Below, piece by piece: positions 53,134 to 62,810 of a DNA stretch of 64,000 nucleotides. The stretch is taken from contig NZ_VLLL01000005.1 in the NCBI RefSeq assembly GCF_007994225.1, forward strand, positions 748,359 to 812,358, written 5' to 3'. A program made the position numbers and the translations under genes. Position 1 is the stretch's first letter; every line of letters begins with the position of its first letter. The notes beneath the pieces were generated by a model. That model had not been told where the DNA came from, did not search any database, and saw nothing but the letters and a program-made list of their open reading frames with translations. The stretch is from Stackebrandtia albiflava. Lineage in GTDB: Bacteria > Actinomycetota > Actinomycetes > Mycobacteriales > Micromonosporaceae.

Positions 53134-53955
53134 ATGACCGATATCCACGAACTCGCCACCCGATTCCACCGACTGCACGACGGCCCGCACGCGTTGCGCC
53201 TGGCGAACTGCTGGGACGCCGGAAGCGCCGCGGTGATCGCCCGTGCCGGTGCCGACGCCGTCGCCACCACGAGCGCGGGCGTGGCGTGGAGCCTCGGAGT
53301 CGCCGACGGCGACCGGCTCGACCGGGCCGCCGCCGTCGACGCGGTCGCCCGGATCACCCGGAGCGTGTCCGTGCCGGTCACCGCCGACATCGAGTCGGGC
53401 TACGGCGAGACCCCCGACGACGTCGCCGAGACCGTACGGCTGTTCCTCACCGCCGGAGTGGTCGGCGTGAACATCGAGGACGCCCACGAGGGCGGTCTAC
53501 GCGACGTCACCGCGCAGGCGGAGCGGATAGCCGCCGCCCGGCAGGCCGCCGCCGACGCCGGCGTGGACCTGTTCGTCAACGCCCGCATCGACAACTTCCT
53601 CGGCGGCATCGGAGAACCCGAGGGCCGCACCGCCGTCGCCCTCGAACGCGCCGCACGGTACCTGGCGGCCGGTGCCTCCGGGATCTTCGTGCCGGGCGTG
53701 GCCGATCTCGCCGTCGTCCGAGAACTCGCCGACGGCATCGACGCCCCCCTGAACGTCATGGCCGGCGGGGGCGCACCGCCCGTGCCGGAACTGGAGACCG
53801 CCGGGGCGCGACGGGTCAGCGTCGGCCCGGGCATCACCCTGGCGGCGTACGCGCTGGCGGGCCGTGCGGCGACGGAGCTGTTCGAGACCGGCGGGTACAC
53901 GTCGCTGACGGACGGGCTCGGCTTCGCCGAGGTCAACGCGATGTGGAGCCGCTGA
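53134..53955 (+). CDS. Isocitrate lyase/PEP mutase-superfamily enzyme
   Basis: A 273-residue TIM-barrel enzyme. RLANCWDAGSAAVIARAGAD is the typical start; VTADIESGYGET carries Mg-binding acids, GVNIEDAHEGG follows, and NARIDNFL sits near the active site. The usual KKCGH-type loop of isocitrate lyase is absent, so it belongs to the 2-methylisocitrate lyase/oxaloacetate decarboxylase-like branch, whose exact reaction cannot be set from sequence. It ends 6 nt from the convergent DUF3000 gene. Confidence 0.8.
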   Translation: MTDIHELATRFHRLHDGPHALRLANCWDAGSAAVIARAGADAVATTSAGVAWSLGVADGDRLDRAAAVDAVARITRSVSVPVTADIESGYGETPDDVAETVRLFLTAGVVGVNIEDAHEGGLRDVTAQAERIAAARQAAADAGVDLFVNARIDNFLGGIGEPEGRTAVALERAARYLAAGASGIFVPGVADLAVVRELADGIDAPLNVMAGGGAPPVPELETAGARRVSVGPGITLAAYALAGRAATELFETGGYTSLTDGLGFAEVNAMWSR

Positions 53956-53961
53956 CGTCGG

Positions 53962-54546
53962 TCAGGCCGCCGCCCGGATGTAGAACTCGTCGGGCGGCAG
54001 GCCGGCCGCCGCGGCCAGCAGCAGGCACCAGCCCTGCAGGTGCGGCGTGAGATCGGTGCCCACCGGGGACCACGACGCCCGGATGTCCAATGTGGCTTCC
54101 GTGGCGTCCCGGGGGAACTCGTCCGGATCCCGCAGGGCCCCGAACCGCGTCTCGGTGGTGCACGTGACGGTGCCGCCGATGGCGGCGTGATCGGCCGCCG
54201 CGTCGGTGAGCCCGTCCACGAGCCACGCCCACGCCACCGTCGACAACACCGGATCGGTGTACATGTCCTCGTCCACCGCCACCGACAGGTGGGTGACCAG
54301 TCGCAGGGTCCCCTCCCACGCGGGATGGCCCGCGGGGTCGTGCAACAGGACCAGCCGGCCCGACGTGCCCGGTGAATCCGAGGCACCCACCTCCGCGCTC
54401 ACCGCGAACGCGTAGGGCGCTATGCCGCGCGGGGCCGAGATCTCGGTGATGGATATCCGCCGGTCCGGACGCCAGGCGCGCAGCGACGCCACCGCGTCGC
54501 GGAAGATGCCCGGTGCCTGGTCGCCGAGTGCGGTCGCCGCTGCCAC
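53962..54546 (-). CDS. DUF3000 protein
   Basis: A 194-residue actinobacterial DUF3000 protein: FRDAVASLRAWRPDRRISIT, EISAPRGIAPYAFAVSAEV, VDEDMYTDPVLSTVAWAWLVD and LDIRASWSPVGTDLTPHLQGW. Function unknown; usually next to RNase D/hem genes, as here. I use the GTG reading VAAATALGDQAPG since a TATGGT -10 lies 6 nt upstream, implying leaderless translation. Confidence 0.82.
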   Translation of the reverse strand: MAAATALGDQAPGIFRDAVASLRAWRPDRRISITEISAPRGIAPYAFAVSAEVGASDSPGTSGRLVLLHDPAGHPAWEGTLRLVTHLSVAVDEDMYTDPVLSTVAWAWLVDGLTDAAADHAAIGGTVTCTTETRFGALRDPDEFPRDATEATLDIRASWSPVGTDLTPHLQGWCLLLAAAAGLPPDEFYIRAAA

Positions 54547-54552
54547 CGTGCC

Positions 54553-54558
54553 ACCATA
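54553..54558 (-). promoter_or_regulatory. -10 element (TATGGT) for the DUF3000 gene
   Basis: Minus strand TATGGT, then 6 nt, then GTG. Leaderless candidate. Confidence 0.5.
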
Positions 54559-54667
54559 AGGCCCCGTCGCAACGGTTCGACGCAGGGCACGCCGGTGCCC
54601 GGCGCCCACTGCGCAATGTCGACGGTTTCCGCTCGTCCGCCCGACGCGGGCGATGGCGTGTCGTTGC

Positions 54668-54673
54668 TAGCCT
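54668..54673 (+). promoter_or_regulatory. -10 element (TAGCCT) for the Hsp70-WD40 gene
   Basis: TAGCCT, then GACCCC, then ATG. Leaderless candidate. Confidence 0.5.
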
Positions 54674-54679
54674 GACCCC

Positions 54680-57064
54680 ATGCCAGGCCAGCCCAGTCTC
54701 GGTGTCGACTTCGGTACATCGCACACGGTCGCGGTCACCGTCACACGATCCGGGCCGAACCCCCTGCTGTTCGACGGCTCACCGCTGCTTCCCTCGGCCG
54801 TGTACGCCGACCGGGCGGGCGCCCTGCTGGTGGGAACCGACGCCCTGCACGCCGCCGGGCGGGACCCGGCAAGGTGCGAACCGCATCCCAAACGCCGTGT
54901 CGACGACGGTTCGGTCCTGCTGGGGGAGCAGGAGGTGACGGTGACGGCGCTGTTCACCGCGGTCCTGCGCAGGGTCTCCGACGAGTACCGCCGGGTCACC
55001 GGCGGAGGCGGGGAGGTCGTCCTCACCCATCCCGCGACCTGGGGGGAGACCCGCCGCAGCCTGTTGACGGCGGCGGCCGAGGACGCCGGTCTGGGTGAGG
55101 TCCGGCTGCTGCCCGAACCGGTCGCGGCGGCCGCATACTTCGCGACCCGGCCCGGCGACCCGCTTCCGGTCGGGCACCGGCTGATGGTGGTCGACGTCGG
55201 CGGCGGCACGGTGGACGTCAGCGTCGTGCGCCGGGTCGACACCGGTTTCGAGGTGCTGGCGGTCGGCGGCCGGGACGACATCGGCGGCACCGACCTCGAC
55301 GCCCTGGTGGCGGAGTGGCTACGCGGGCATCCGGCGGCGTCGGGCGACTGGAGCTGGCTGGACTCCGACACCGCGGCGGCGCGGCGCAGTCGCCGCCAGT
55401 GGTACGAGGAGGCGCGCAACGCCAAGGTGAGACTCTCGCGCCACAGCAGCACCGAGCTGTTCCTGCCCACGTTGGAGCGGGAGGTCCTGTTGACCCGCGC
55501 CGAACTGGAGCGACTGGCGCACCCCACGGTCACCGCCATCGCGGATCTCGCCGAGACGGTGGCCGCCTCGGCCGGGACCGGCGACGAGCCGGTGGTGTAC
55601 CTGGTCGGCGGCGGCAGCCGGATGCCGCTGGTCGGCACCCTGCTGCACCGGCGGTTCGGCATCGCGCCGGTGACACTGGAGCAACCCGAACTCGTGGTGG
55701 CACAGGGCGCGGCGACCGCACCCCGGGTCCGTGGAACCGGAGCCGACGAGATCGCCACCGCGTCGGTGATGGCGCACGCGCCCGTCGCCGCACCGACACC
55801 TACCGAGGTGATCCGGGGCGAAGACGGCGCCGAGGTCCCACCGGCCCCGGACCGACCGCCCGCGACGGAACCCGCGCCGGAGCCCGCCGAGGAACCCACA
55901 CTGGCCGCGCCCGCGGAGCCGGTCGCCGCCGAGCCGCTTCCCGACGACACGACGCCGACCCCCGACCGGCCCCGCCGGATACCCGGGCCGTTGCGGGTGG
56001 TGGCCCTGGTGGTCGCCGTCCTCGTCGTGGCGACGATCGTGGCGTCGAGGACCGGTTGGTTCGGCCTCGGAGACGAGGCCCAGGGCGGTCACGACACCCT
56101 CGAGGCCGACCCGGTGCTGGAGGGCCCCGCCGTGTTCACCGGGCACGAGGGCACGGTGATCGACCTCGACACCGTGGCGGTCGATGGACGGCCCACCCTG
56201 GTGACCGCCGGAGAGGACGGCGGCGTGTGTCTGTGGGACGTCGCGACCGGTGATTCGCTCGACCGCATCGACGCGCACGACTCATCCGTCACCGCGCTGG
56301 CGGTCGGCACCACGGCCGACGACGTGCCCATCGCCGTCACCGGCGACGGCGACGGCGTCGTGCGGGTCTGGGACCTGACCGAGCGGGAGCAGATCTTCGA
56401 GTACACCGGACACGCCTCCGGCATCCGGGCGTTGGCGCTGATGCGGGCCGGTACCTCCACCTTCGTGGTGTCCGGCGACGAGAGTTTCCAGGGGCTGCGG
56501 GGTTGGCGGTTGGACACCGGCGAACAGGTGCTGCCGTTCACCGACGCCCCCGACATGTCGATCGAACTGGAGTCGGTGATCATCGGGGACAAGTCGGCCG
56601 TGGTCGCGGCCGATTCCGGCGTCAACCTCGTCTGGAGCCAGAACTTCATCGGCGACTCGGTGCCACGCGAACTGCGGGTCTCCGGTCACCTCGCGACGGC
56701 CCTGGCGGCCGGTGAGATCGACGGCGGCCCGGTGGTCGCCGTGTCGATGGGCGCCGGTGAACCGGTCTCACTGTGGAACCTGACCACCGGCGAACGACTC
56801 GGCGAGTACGGCGAAGCCGACTCGCGCACCGCGGCGTTGGCGATCGTCGAGTGGAACGGCCGTGCCCTGCTGGCGGTGGGCGGCGCCGGCGGGATCGTCC
56901 GCGTCTTCGACGTGGACACCGGTGACGTGGTCGACGAGTTCGACGTCCAACCCGACGGCGAGACCGACGAGATACCGGCGATCGCGTTCACCGCCGTGGG
57001 CGACGACCTCGCCGTGTGCAGCGCCACCCTCGACCGGATCGACGTCCGTCCGGTCACGACCTGA
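54680..57064 (+). CDS. Hsp70-like ATPase fused through a membrane helix to a WD40 beta-propeller
   Basis: A 794-residue chimera. Residues 1-360 are an Hsp70/DnaK-type actin-fold ATPase (VDFGTSHTVAVTV phosphate 1, VVDVGGGTVDVSVV phosphate 2, VYLVGGGSRMPLV adenosine motif) without the peptide-binding lid. A Pro/Glu/Ala-rich linker leads to one membrane helix at about 437-455 (VVALVVAVLVVATIVAS). Residues 475-794 form WD40 repeats (GHEGTVIDLDTVAVDGR, CLWDVATGD, RVWDLTEREQ, VRVFDVDTGD). Topology predicts the ATPase inside and the propeller outside. Possibly a transmembrane sensor or scaffold; the function is unknown. Confidence 0.85.
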   Translation: MPGQPSLGVDFGTSHTVAVTVTRSGPNPLLFDGSPLLPSAVYADRAGALLVGTDALHAAGRDPARCEPHPKRRVDDGSVLLGEQEVTVTALFTAVLRRVSDEYRRVTGGGGEVVLTHPATWGETRRSLLTAAAEDAGLGEVRLLPEPVAAAAYFATRPGDPLPVGHRLMVVDVGGGTVDVSVVRRVDTGFEVLAVGGRDDIGGTDLDALVAEWLRGHPAASGDWSWLDSDTAAARRSRRQWYEEARNAKVRLSRHSSTELFLPTLEREVLLTRAELERLAHPTVTAIADLAETVAASAGTGDEPVVYLVGGGSRMPLVGTLLHRRFGIAPVTLEQPELVVAQGAATAPRVRGTGADEIATASVMAHAPVAAPTPTEVIRGEDGAEVPPAPDRPPATEPAPEPAEEPTLAAPAEPVAAEPLPDDTTPTPDRPRRIPGPLRVVALVVAVLVVATIVASRTGWFGLGDEAQGGHDTLEADPVLEGPAVFTGHEGTVIDLDTVAVDGRPTLVTAGEDGGVCLWDVATGDSLDRIDAHDSSVTALAVGTTADDVPIAVTGDGDGVVRVWDLTEREQIFEYTGHASGIRALALMRAGTSTFVVSGDESFQGLRGWRLDTGEQVLPFTDAPDMSIELESVIIGDKSAVVAADSGVNLVWSQNFIGDSVPRELRVSGHLATALAAGEIDGGPVVAVSMGAGEPVSLWNLTTGERLGEYGEADSRTAALAIVEWNGRALLAVGGAGGIVRVFDVDTGDVVDEFDVQPDGETDEIPAIAFTAVGDDLAVCSATLDRIDVRPVTT

Positions 57065-57076
57065 CCGGACGGACGT
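57042..57076 (+). terminator. Hairpin overlapping the Hsp70-WD40 stop codon
   Basis: A perfect 15-bp stem (ACGTCCGTCCGGTCA) with a 5-nt loop; the TGA is the first triplet of the right arm. Confidence 0.7.
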
Positions 57077-57095
57077 GCGTTCCGCGCGGCCGGGA

Positions 57096-57704
57096 TCAGC
57101 GTTCCGCGCACAACCGCAGGTGCGTCACCGTGCCGGAGTGGATGACCCGCTCCATGGTGAACTCCAGCGGATAGTTCGCCAGCCCGTCGAACAGCCGCAC
57201 TCCGCCGCCGAGCACGACGGGTGACATGTGGATCTGCAGCTCGTCCAGCAGGCCGGTGGACAGGCCCTGACGGAGGACGTCGGGGCCGCCCGTACACAAC
57301 ACGTCCATGCCGTTCGCAGCGGACTTCGCCTGTGCCACGGCCGATTCGAAGCCCTCGGTGACGAAGGCGAAGACGGTCCCGTTCCGTCTGGTGAGGACCG
57401 GGCGCGGCCGGTGCGTCACCACGAAGACGGGGCCCCGGAACGGCGGATCCTCGCCCCAACGCTCCTCACCGAGGTCGAAGGTGTTCCGGCCGAGCAGATA
57501 CGCGCCCGCCTGGTGGAACTCCTCGGCGACCACGTCGGAGTCGATGTTGGGGCTGCCGCCCTCCAGGTTCTGCCGTTCCCGCCAGGCGACCAGGTCGTAC
57601 ATCCAGCGGTGCAACCGCTCGTGGACGCCGGAGCCGTCCTCACCGGGCTCCGGTCCGACGAATCCGTCCAGTGACATCGACACCGATCCGGTCACAATGG
57701 TCAA
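57096..57704 (-). CDS. RibD C-terminal/dihydrofolate reductase-like protein
   Basis: A 202-residue protein of the RibD_C/DHFR fold: SVSMSLDGFVGPEPGED, GAYLLGRNTFDLGEERWGED, VFVVTHRPRPVL, DVLCTGGPDVLRQGL and ELQIHMSPVVLGGGVRLF. This is the stand-alone family annotated as dihydrofolate reductase, probably an NADPH-dependent reductase of unknown substrate. I favour a TTG start because GGAGGT lies 8 nt upstream; the next GTG is too far from it. Confidence 0.82.
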   Translation of the reverse strand: MTIVTGSVSMSLDGFVGPEPGEDGSGVHERLHRWMYDLVAWRERQNLEGGSPNIDSDVVAEEFHQAGAYLLGRNTFDLGEERWGEDPPFRGPVFVVTHRPRPVLTRRNGTVFAFVTEGFESAVAQAKSAANGMDVLCTGGPDVLRQGLSTGLLDELQIHMSPVVLGGGVRLFDGLANYPLEFTMERVIHSGTVTHLRLCAER

Positions 57705-57966
57705 GGCGTGACACCTCCGTCCGTCCATCGCCCCGCGTGGTCCCACGCGGGGCGGTCGACGCGTCCGCGGTTCGTCCCGCCGACGCCGAGACCCTGAATG
57801 GTAGTCGGGTGACGGTGACGACACTCACCGCGCGACATCCGGCGCGCTCCACGTCGGCCGGTCGCGGGGTGCCACGTGCAGGGCGGGACCGGCGACGCTG
57901 TGACCGAGGGCGGAGAACCGGGTCGCGGTGGCCTGTCGCGCCGGGCGTCGTGTGATGATTCCGATG

Positions 57967-59007
57967 ATGGCTACCAACGGTGTGTTGAACGAGTCGGTGT
58001 TCCTGCGAGCCTGCCGAGGGGAGGACACCACGCACACCCCGGTGTGGTTCATGCGGCAGGCGGGCCGGTCGTTGCCGGAGTACCGCAAGGTCCGTGAGGG
58101 CATCCCCATGTTGGAGGCGTGCCGGACCCCGGACCTGGTCTGTGAGATCACCCTGCAACCGGTGCGGCGCCACCACGTGGACGCCGCCGTGTTCTTCTCC
58201 GACATCGTCGTCCCGCTCGCCGCGGTCGGCGTCGACGTCGACATCGTCCCCGGGACCGGCCCCGTCGTGGCCGAGCCGATCCGCACGATGGACCAGGTGG
58301 AGCGCCTGCGGGACCTCACCCCCGAGGACGTCCCGTACATCACCGAGGCCGTCGGCCTGCTGCGCCGGGAACTGGGCGGGACACCGCTCATCGGTTTCGC
58401 CGGCGCGCCGTTCACCCTCGCCAGCTACCTGGTGGAGGGCGGGCCGTCCCGGACCCACGTCCAGACCAAGGCGCTCATGTACGGCGCGCCCGAGGTGTGG
58501 CACGCGCTGTGTGAGCGACTGGCCGCCATCACCTCGACGTTCCTGTCGGTGCAGATCGAGGCGGGCGCTTCGGCCGTCCAGCTCTTCGACTCCTGGGCCG
58601 GGGCGTTGTCGCTCGCCGACTACGAGTCCTTCGTGGCACCGCACTCGCGCCGGGTGCTCGCGTCGGTGGCCGACCGCGGCGTCCCCCGCATCCACTTCGG
58701 AGTCAGCACCGGTCACCTGCTCACCGCGATGGCCGACGCCGGCGCCGACGTGGTCGGGGTCGACTGGCGCACCCCCCTCGACACCGCCGCCGGACTCGTC
58801 GGCGGCAGGCCGTTGCAGGGCAACCTGGACCCGTGCACGCTCATGGCACCCGACGAGGTGCTGGAACGCGAGGTGCGCAGGGTGCTCGCCGAGGGCGCCG
58901 CGGCCCCCGGCCACGTGTTCAACCTGGGCCACGGCGTGCTTCCCGAGACCGACCCCGACGCCTTGACCCGCACGGTGGAGCACGTCCACCGGCACAGCGC
59001 GCGGTGA
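57967..59007 (+). CDS. hemE: Uroporphyrinogen decarboxylase
   Basis: A 346-residue enzyme converting uroporphyrinogen III to coproporphyrinogen III. The signature [16 protein letters not shown] with the substrate-binding Arg is complete, as are [42 protein letters not shown] and [10 protein letters not shown]. No Shine-Dalgarno is visible and several ATGs are clustered (57955, 57964, 57967). First of the hemE-hemY-chdC string. Confidence 0.93.
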   Translation: MATNGVLNESVFLRACRGEDTTHTPVWFMRQAGRSLPEYRKVREGIPMLEACRTPDLVCEITLQPVRRHHVDAAVFFSDIVVPLAAVGVDVDIVPGTGPVVAEPIRTMDQVERLRDLTPEDVPYITEAVGLLRRELGGTPLIGFAGAPFTLASYLVEGGPSRTHVQTKALMYGAPEVWHALCERLAAITSTFLSVQIEAGASAVQLFDSWAGALSLADYESFVAPHSRRVLASVADRGVPRIHFGVSTGHLLTAMADAGADVVGVDWRTPLDTAAGLVGGRPLQGNLDPCTLMAPDEVLEREVRRVLAEGAAAPGHVFNLGHGVLPETDPDALTRTVEHVHRHSAR

Positions 59008-59011
59008 CGTG

Positions 59012-60409
59012 ATGACCGGTCGGCACGTGCTCGTCGTCGGCGGCGGCATCACCGGACTCGCCGCCGCACTGCGGCTGCGGGACCGCTACGGCGACGCCGT
59101 GAAGGTGACCGTGGTGGAGCAGGCGCGACGACTCGGCGGAAAGATCCTCACCGGTGAGATCGCCGGGCTGCCCGTCGAGACCGGCGCGGAGACGTTCCTG
59201 GTACGGCGGCCCGAGGTCGTCGCCCTCGCACAGCGGGTCGGACTCGCCGACCTGATCCGTCACCCCGCGCCGGTCCGGGCCGGTCTGTACGTCGCCGGTG
59301 AACTGGTGGACATGCCGGCCCGCACCGTCATGGGCGTCCCCGCCGACGCCGAGTCCGTCGCCGGGGTCGTCCCCGCCGACGACGTCGCCTCGATCAGAGA
59401 CGAGGCCACCTCGGAGGAACCCCTGTTGGGCGAGGACGAGGACGTCTCGGTGGGGGAGTTGGCGCGCCGCCGGCTCGGGGACCGGCTGACCGACCGGCTC
59501 GTGGATCCGCTGCTGGGCGGCGTGTACGCCGGACGCGCCGACGACCTGTCGCTCGCCACGACGGTGCCCGGGCTCGCCGCGGCGGCCCGCCGCCACACGA
59601 GTCTCACCCGCGCCGCCGCCGCGACGCTGGCGGCGACCCCGGCGGCCTCCGGCCCGGTGTTCGGCACCGTGGAGGGTGGCCTTTCCCGGCTCGTGCGGGC
59701 GGTCGCCGACGCCTCCGGCGCCGACATCCGGCTCGGCGCGCCGGTGCGGGTCCTGACCCGTACTCCCGAGGGGTGGCGCGCCGAGATCGGTGCCACCCGG
59801 GACCCGAGCCACCTCGACGCCGACGCGGTGATCCTCGCCGTTCCGGCGAGCCCGGCGGCCCGGCTGCTCGCACCGCTGCACACCGGGGTCGCCGCCACCG
59901 TGGGCGAACTGGACTACGCCTCGCTCGCGCTGGTGACCCTGGTGCTGCCCGCAGTGGACCTGCCGGACCGTTCCGGTTTCCTGGTGCCCGCGTCCGAGGG
60001 GATGACGATCAAGGCGGGCACGTTCTTCGGCCGGAAGTGGCCGCACCTGGCGGCGGAGAAGATCACCGTGGTGCGGATGTCCATCGGCCGCTACGGTGAC
60101 ACCGCGCCGTTGCGGCGCGACGACAACGCGCTCATCGACACGGCCCACGCGGAGCTGTCGGCGGTGTTGCGGCGCAGTCTCCCCCTTCCCGTCGAGGCGG
60201 TCGTGCAGCGGTGGGGTGGCGCGTTGCCGCAGTACCGGCCCGGCCATCTCGACCGGGTGGGTTCGGCGCGCGCGTCGCTTGCGGGACACCCGATCGAGCT
60301 GGCCGGTGCCGGCTTCGACGGTGTCGGCATCCCGGCGTGCGTGGCCTCCGGGCAGGACGCCGCCGACCGGCTCGGCGACAAGTGGTTCGGCATCCCGGCA
60401 CCGGTGTGA
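59012..60409 (+). CDS. hemY: Coproporphyrinogen III oxidase (protoporphyrinogen oxidase family)
   Basis: A 465-residue FAD enzyme: [20 protein letters not shown] is the FAD loop, [16 protein letters not shown] and VETGAETFL the family motif, [18 protein letters not shown] the middle, and the end [17 protein letters not shown] closes the FAD fold. In actinobacteria this enzyme makes coproporphyrin III for the CPD pathway (CgoX), consistent with chdC downstream. The ATG lies 4 nt after the hemE stop; a GTG one codon earlier is possible. Confidence 0.92.
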   Translation: MTGRHVLVVGGGITGLAAALRLRDRYGDAVKVTVVEQARRLGGKILTGEIAGLPVETGAETFLVRRPEVVALAQRVGLADLIRHPAPVRAGLYVAGELVDMPARTVMGVPADAESVAGVVPADDVASIRDEATSEEPLLGEDEDVSVGELARRRLGDRLTDRLVDPLLGGVYAGRADDLSLATTVPGLAAAARRHTSLTRAAAATLAATPAASGPVFGTVEGGLSRLVRAVADASGADIRLGAPVRVLTRTPEGWRAEIGATRDPSHLDADAVILAVPASPAARLLAPLHTGVAATVGELDYASLALVTLVLPAVDLPDRSGFLVPASEGMTIKAGTFFGRKWPHLAAEKITVVRMSIGRYGDTAPLRRDDNALIDTAHAELSAVLRRSLPLPVEAVVQRWGGALPQYRPGHLDRVGSARASLAGHPIELAGAGFDGVGIPACVASGQDAADRLGDKWFGIPAPV

Positions 60410-60471
60410 CCCGTCTCCACGGCGCGGGGGGCGACGGTCACGGCGTGACGCCGGTGAGGCAGTATTCCGGC

Positions 60472-61179
60472 ATGTCAACCGGTGCAAATCCCAATGCCGC
60501 ACGGATCAGGGAACTCAACGACACCATTCGATACACCATGTGGTCGGTGTTCAAGGCCACCACTCCGCTCCCGGGCCTGCGGGACGATCTGGCCTCCGAT
60601 GTGGAGGCCCTGTACGAACAGCTCGCGGAACGCGACGTGACGGTGCGCGGCACCTACGACGTCGCCGGCCTGCGCGCCGACGCCGACCTCCTGATCTGGT
60701 GGCACGCCGCCTCCAGCGACGACCTGCAGGCCGCCTACGGCCAGTTCCGGCGGACCTCGCTGGGACGGCACCTGGAGCCGGTGTGGTCACAGATGGCGTT
60801 GCACCGTCCGGCGGAGTTCAACAAGAGCCACATCCCGGCGTTCCTCGCCGACGAGGAGCCCCGCGAGTACCTGTGCGTGTACCCGTTCGTGCGTTCGTAC
60901 GAGTGGTACCTGCTGCCCGACGCCGAACGCCGCGAGATGCTGGCCGAGCACGGCAAGATGGCCAGGGACTACCCCGACGTCCGCGCCAACACGGTCGCCT
61001 CGTTCGCGCTCGGGGACTACGAGTGGATGTTGGCGTTCGAGGCCGACGAACTGCACCGGATCCTCGACCTGATGCGGGAACTGCGCGGTTCGCGCGCCCG
61101 TCGTCACGTCCGTGAGGAGACCCCGTTCTACACCGGACGCCGCCGCGAGGTCGCCGACATCGTCAACAGCCTGCCGTAA
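60472..61179 (+). CDS. chdC: Coproheme decarboxylase (HemQ/ChdC)
   Basis: A 235-residue chlorite-dismutase-fold protein that decarboxylates coproheme to haem b, the last CPD step. Typical parts: [50 protein letters not shown] with the catalytic Tyr, the [17 protein letters not shown] stretch, and [13 protein letters not shown]. With hemY and hemE it forms the conserved haem string. A 12-bp-stem terminator follows. Confidence 0.92.
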   Translation: MSTGANPNAARIRELNDTIRYTMWSVFKATTPLPGLRDDLASDVEALYEQLAERDVTVRGTYDVAGLRADADLLIWWHAASSDDLQAAYGQFRRTSLGRHLEPVWSQMALHRPAEFNKSHIPAFLADEEPREYLCVYPFVRSYEWYLLPDAERREMLAEHGKMARDYPDVRANTVASFALGDYEWMLAFEADELHRILDLMRELRGSRARRHVREETPFYTGRRREVADIVNSLP

Positions 61180-61188
61180 CCGGGTGTG

Positions 61189-61224
61189 GGACCGTGGGCG
61201 GTCACGGACGATCGCCCACGGTCC
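61189..61224 (+). terminator. Terminator after chdC
   Basis: GGACCGTGGGCG pairs perfectly with CGCCCACGGTCC across a 12-nt loop, starting 10 nt after the chdC stop. Confidence 0.75.
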
Positions 61225-61344
61225 GCCACTTCGTCTCGCCCGCAGGTGAAGCACCGTGTCACCACGGTGTCCGCGCCGCGTCCCGGACGGTGTTCCGCGT
61301 GTCGTCACCCGGTTCGGTGGTCCGGTATGGGGTAATACGTGGCG

Positions 61345-62757
61345 ATGAGTCACACACCTACCCCACCGGTCACGCTCGCCCCGGAGGAACCCCCTCCCAC
61401 CGAACTCAAACGGGCGATCGGCCCCGGGCTACTGCTGTTGTTCATCGTCGGCGACATCCTCGGTACCGGAATCTACGCGTTGACCGGTCAGGTCGCGGCG
61501 AAGGTCGGTGGCGCACTGTGGATCCCGTTCGCCGCGGCCTTCGTCGCCGCGTTCCTCACCGCGTTCAGCTACCTGGAGTTGGTCGGGAAGTACCCCCGGG
61601 CCGCCGGGGCCGCCCTGTACACCCAGAAGGCCTTCGGCATCCACTTCCTGACCTTCATGGTGGCCTTCACGGTCATGTCCTCCGGGATGACGTCGGCGGG
61701 TTCGGCGGCGCGGGCGGCCGCGTCGGACTACCTGCCGCAGGTGTTCCAATGGCTGCCCGACACCGAGACCGCCGTCGTGATCGTGGCGGCGATGATGTTG
61801 CTGGTGTTCGCCGTGGTGAACCTGCGCGGCGTATCGGAGTCGGTGTGGGTGAACGTGGTGTTCACACTGATCGAGTTGACCGGTCTGGCGATCATCATCG
61901 TGGTGTCGGTGCTGGCGGTGATGTCGGGCGAGGGCGACGCCTCCCGGGTCATGGACATCGATCCGGCCCCCGACCAGTCGGCGTTCTTCGCCGTGGTGGC
62001 GGGCACCTCGCTGGCCTTCTTCGCCATGGTGGGTTTCGAGGACAGCGTCAACATGGCGGAGGAGACCACCAACCCCCGGATCTTCCCCCGCGCGATGCTG
62101 GCGGGGATGGGCATCGCCGCGTTGATCTACGTCGCGGTCGCGGTCTTCTCGTCCTGGTTGGTGCCGATCGACGTCCTCGTCGGGGACGACCCGGAGCAGC
62201 CGGGCGCGGGGGCGTTGCTGCGTGTCCTGGAGACCGGGGCGCCGGGCTTCCCACTGTGGCTGTTCTCCGTCATCGGGGTGTTCGCGGTGTCGAACTCCGC
62301 GCTCATCAACATGCTCATGGCCAGCCGCCTGGTGTACGGGATGGCGAACGAACGCGTCATCCCCAAGGTGTTCGGGAAGGTCGCGCAGCGGCGCCGCACC
62401 CCGTGGGTGGCGATCGTGTTCACCTCCGCCATCGCCATCTGCCTCACGACCTACGCCGACGTCGGGTTGCTGGGCGGTACCACCTCGCTGCTGCTGTTGG
62501 CGGTATTCGCCGTCGTCAACGTCGCGGTGCTGGTACTGCGTCGTAAACCGGTGGCGCACAAGCACTTCAAAGCGCCCACGGTGGTCCCGGTGCTGGGCGC
62601 CCTGATCAGTGCCTTCCTGGTGGGACCCTGGTCGGGCCGTGATCCCGAGCAGTACCGGATCGCCGGAGTGCTGCTGGCCGTCGGCGTGGTGCTGTGGGCG
62701 ATCACCTACTTCGCGCACCACCGGCCGCAACGCGGCCGCGAGGTCGCCACCGACTGA
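61345..62757 (+). CDS. APC-family amino acid permease
   Basis: A 470-residue transporter with 12 membrane helices. The first has FIVGDILGTGIYALTGQVA (unwound substrate-binding helix), then GKYPRAAGAALYTQKAFG, and helix 6 SLAFFAMVGFEDSVNMAEET. It is closest to bacterial APA/cationic amino-acid permeases with a short C-terminus. Substrate unknown. Starts at GTG 61339 and ATG 61345 are both possible; neither has a clear ribosome-binding site. Confidence 0.85.
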   Translation: MSHTPTPPVTLAPEEPPPTELKRAIGPGLLLLFIVGDILGTGIYALTGQVAAKVGGALWIPFAAAFVAAFLTAFSYLELVGKYPRAAGAALYTQKAFGIHFLTFMVAFTVMSSGMTSAGSAARAAASDYLPQVFQWLPDTETAVVIVAAMMLLVFAVVNLRGVSESVWVNVVFTLIELTGLAIIIVVSVLAVMSGEGDASRVMDIDPAPDQSAFFAVVAGTSLAFFAMVGFEDSVNMAEETTNPRIFPRAMLAGMGIAALIYVAVAVFSSWLVPIDVLVGDDPEQPGAGALLRVLETGAPGFPLWLFSVIGVFAVSNSALINMLMASRLVYGMANERVIPKVFGKVAQRRRTPWVAIVFTSAIAICLTTYADVGLLGGTTSLLLLAVFAVVNVAVLVLRRKPVAHKHFKAPTVVPVLGALISAFLVGPWSGRDPEQYRIAGVLLAVGVVLWAITYFAHHRPQRGREVATD

Positions 62758-62798
62758 GCGCGTGGAGAACCGGGTGGCGGATTCACCCGCACCGGCCT

Positions 62799-62804
62799 TA
62801 TCCT
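62799..62804 (+). promoter_or_regulatory. -10 element (TATCCT)
   Basis: It is 6 nt before the following ATG. Leaderless candidate. Confidence 0.5.
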
Positions 62805-62810
62805 CGCGGC

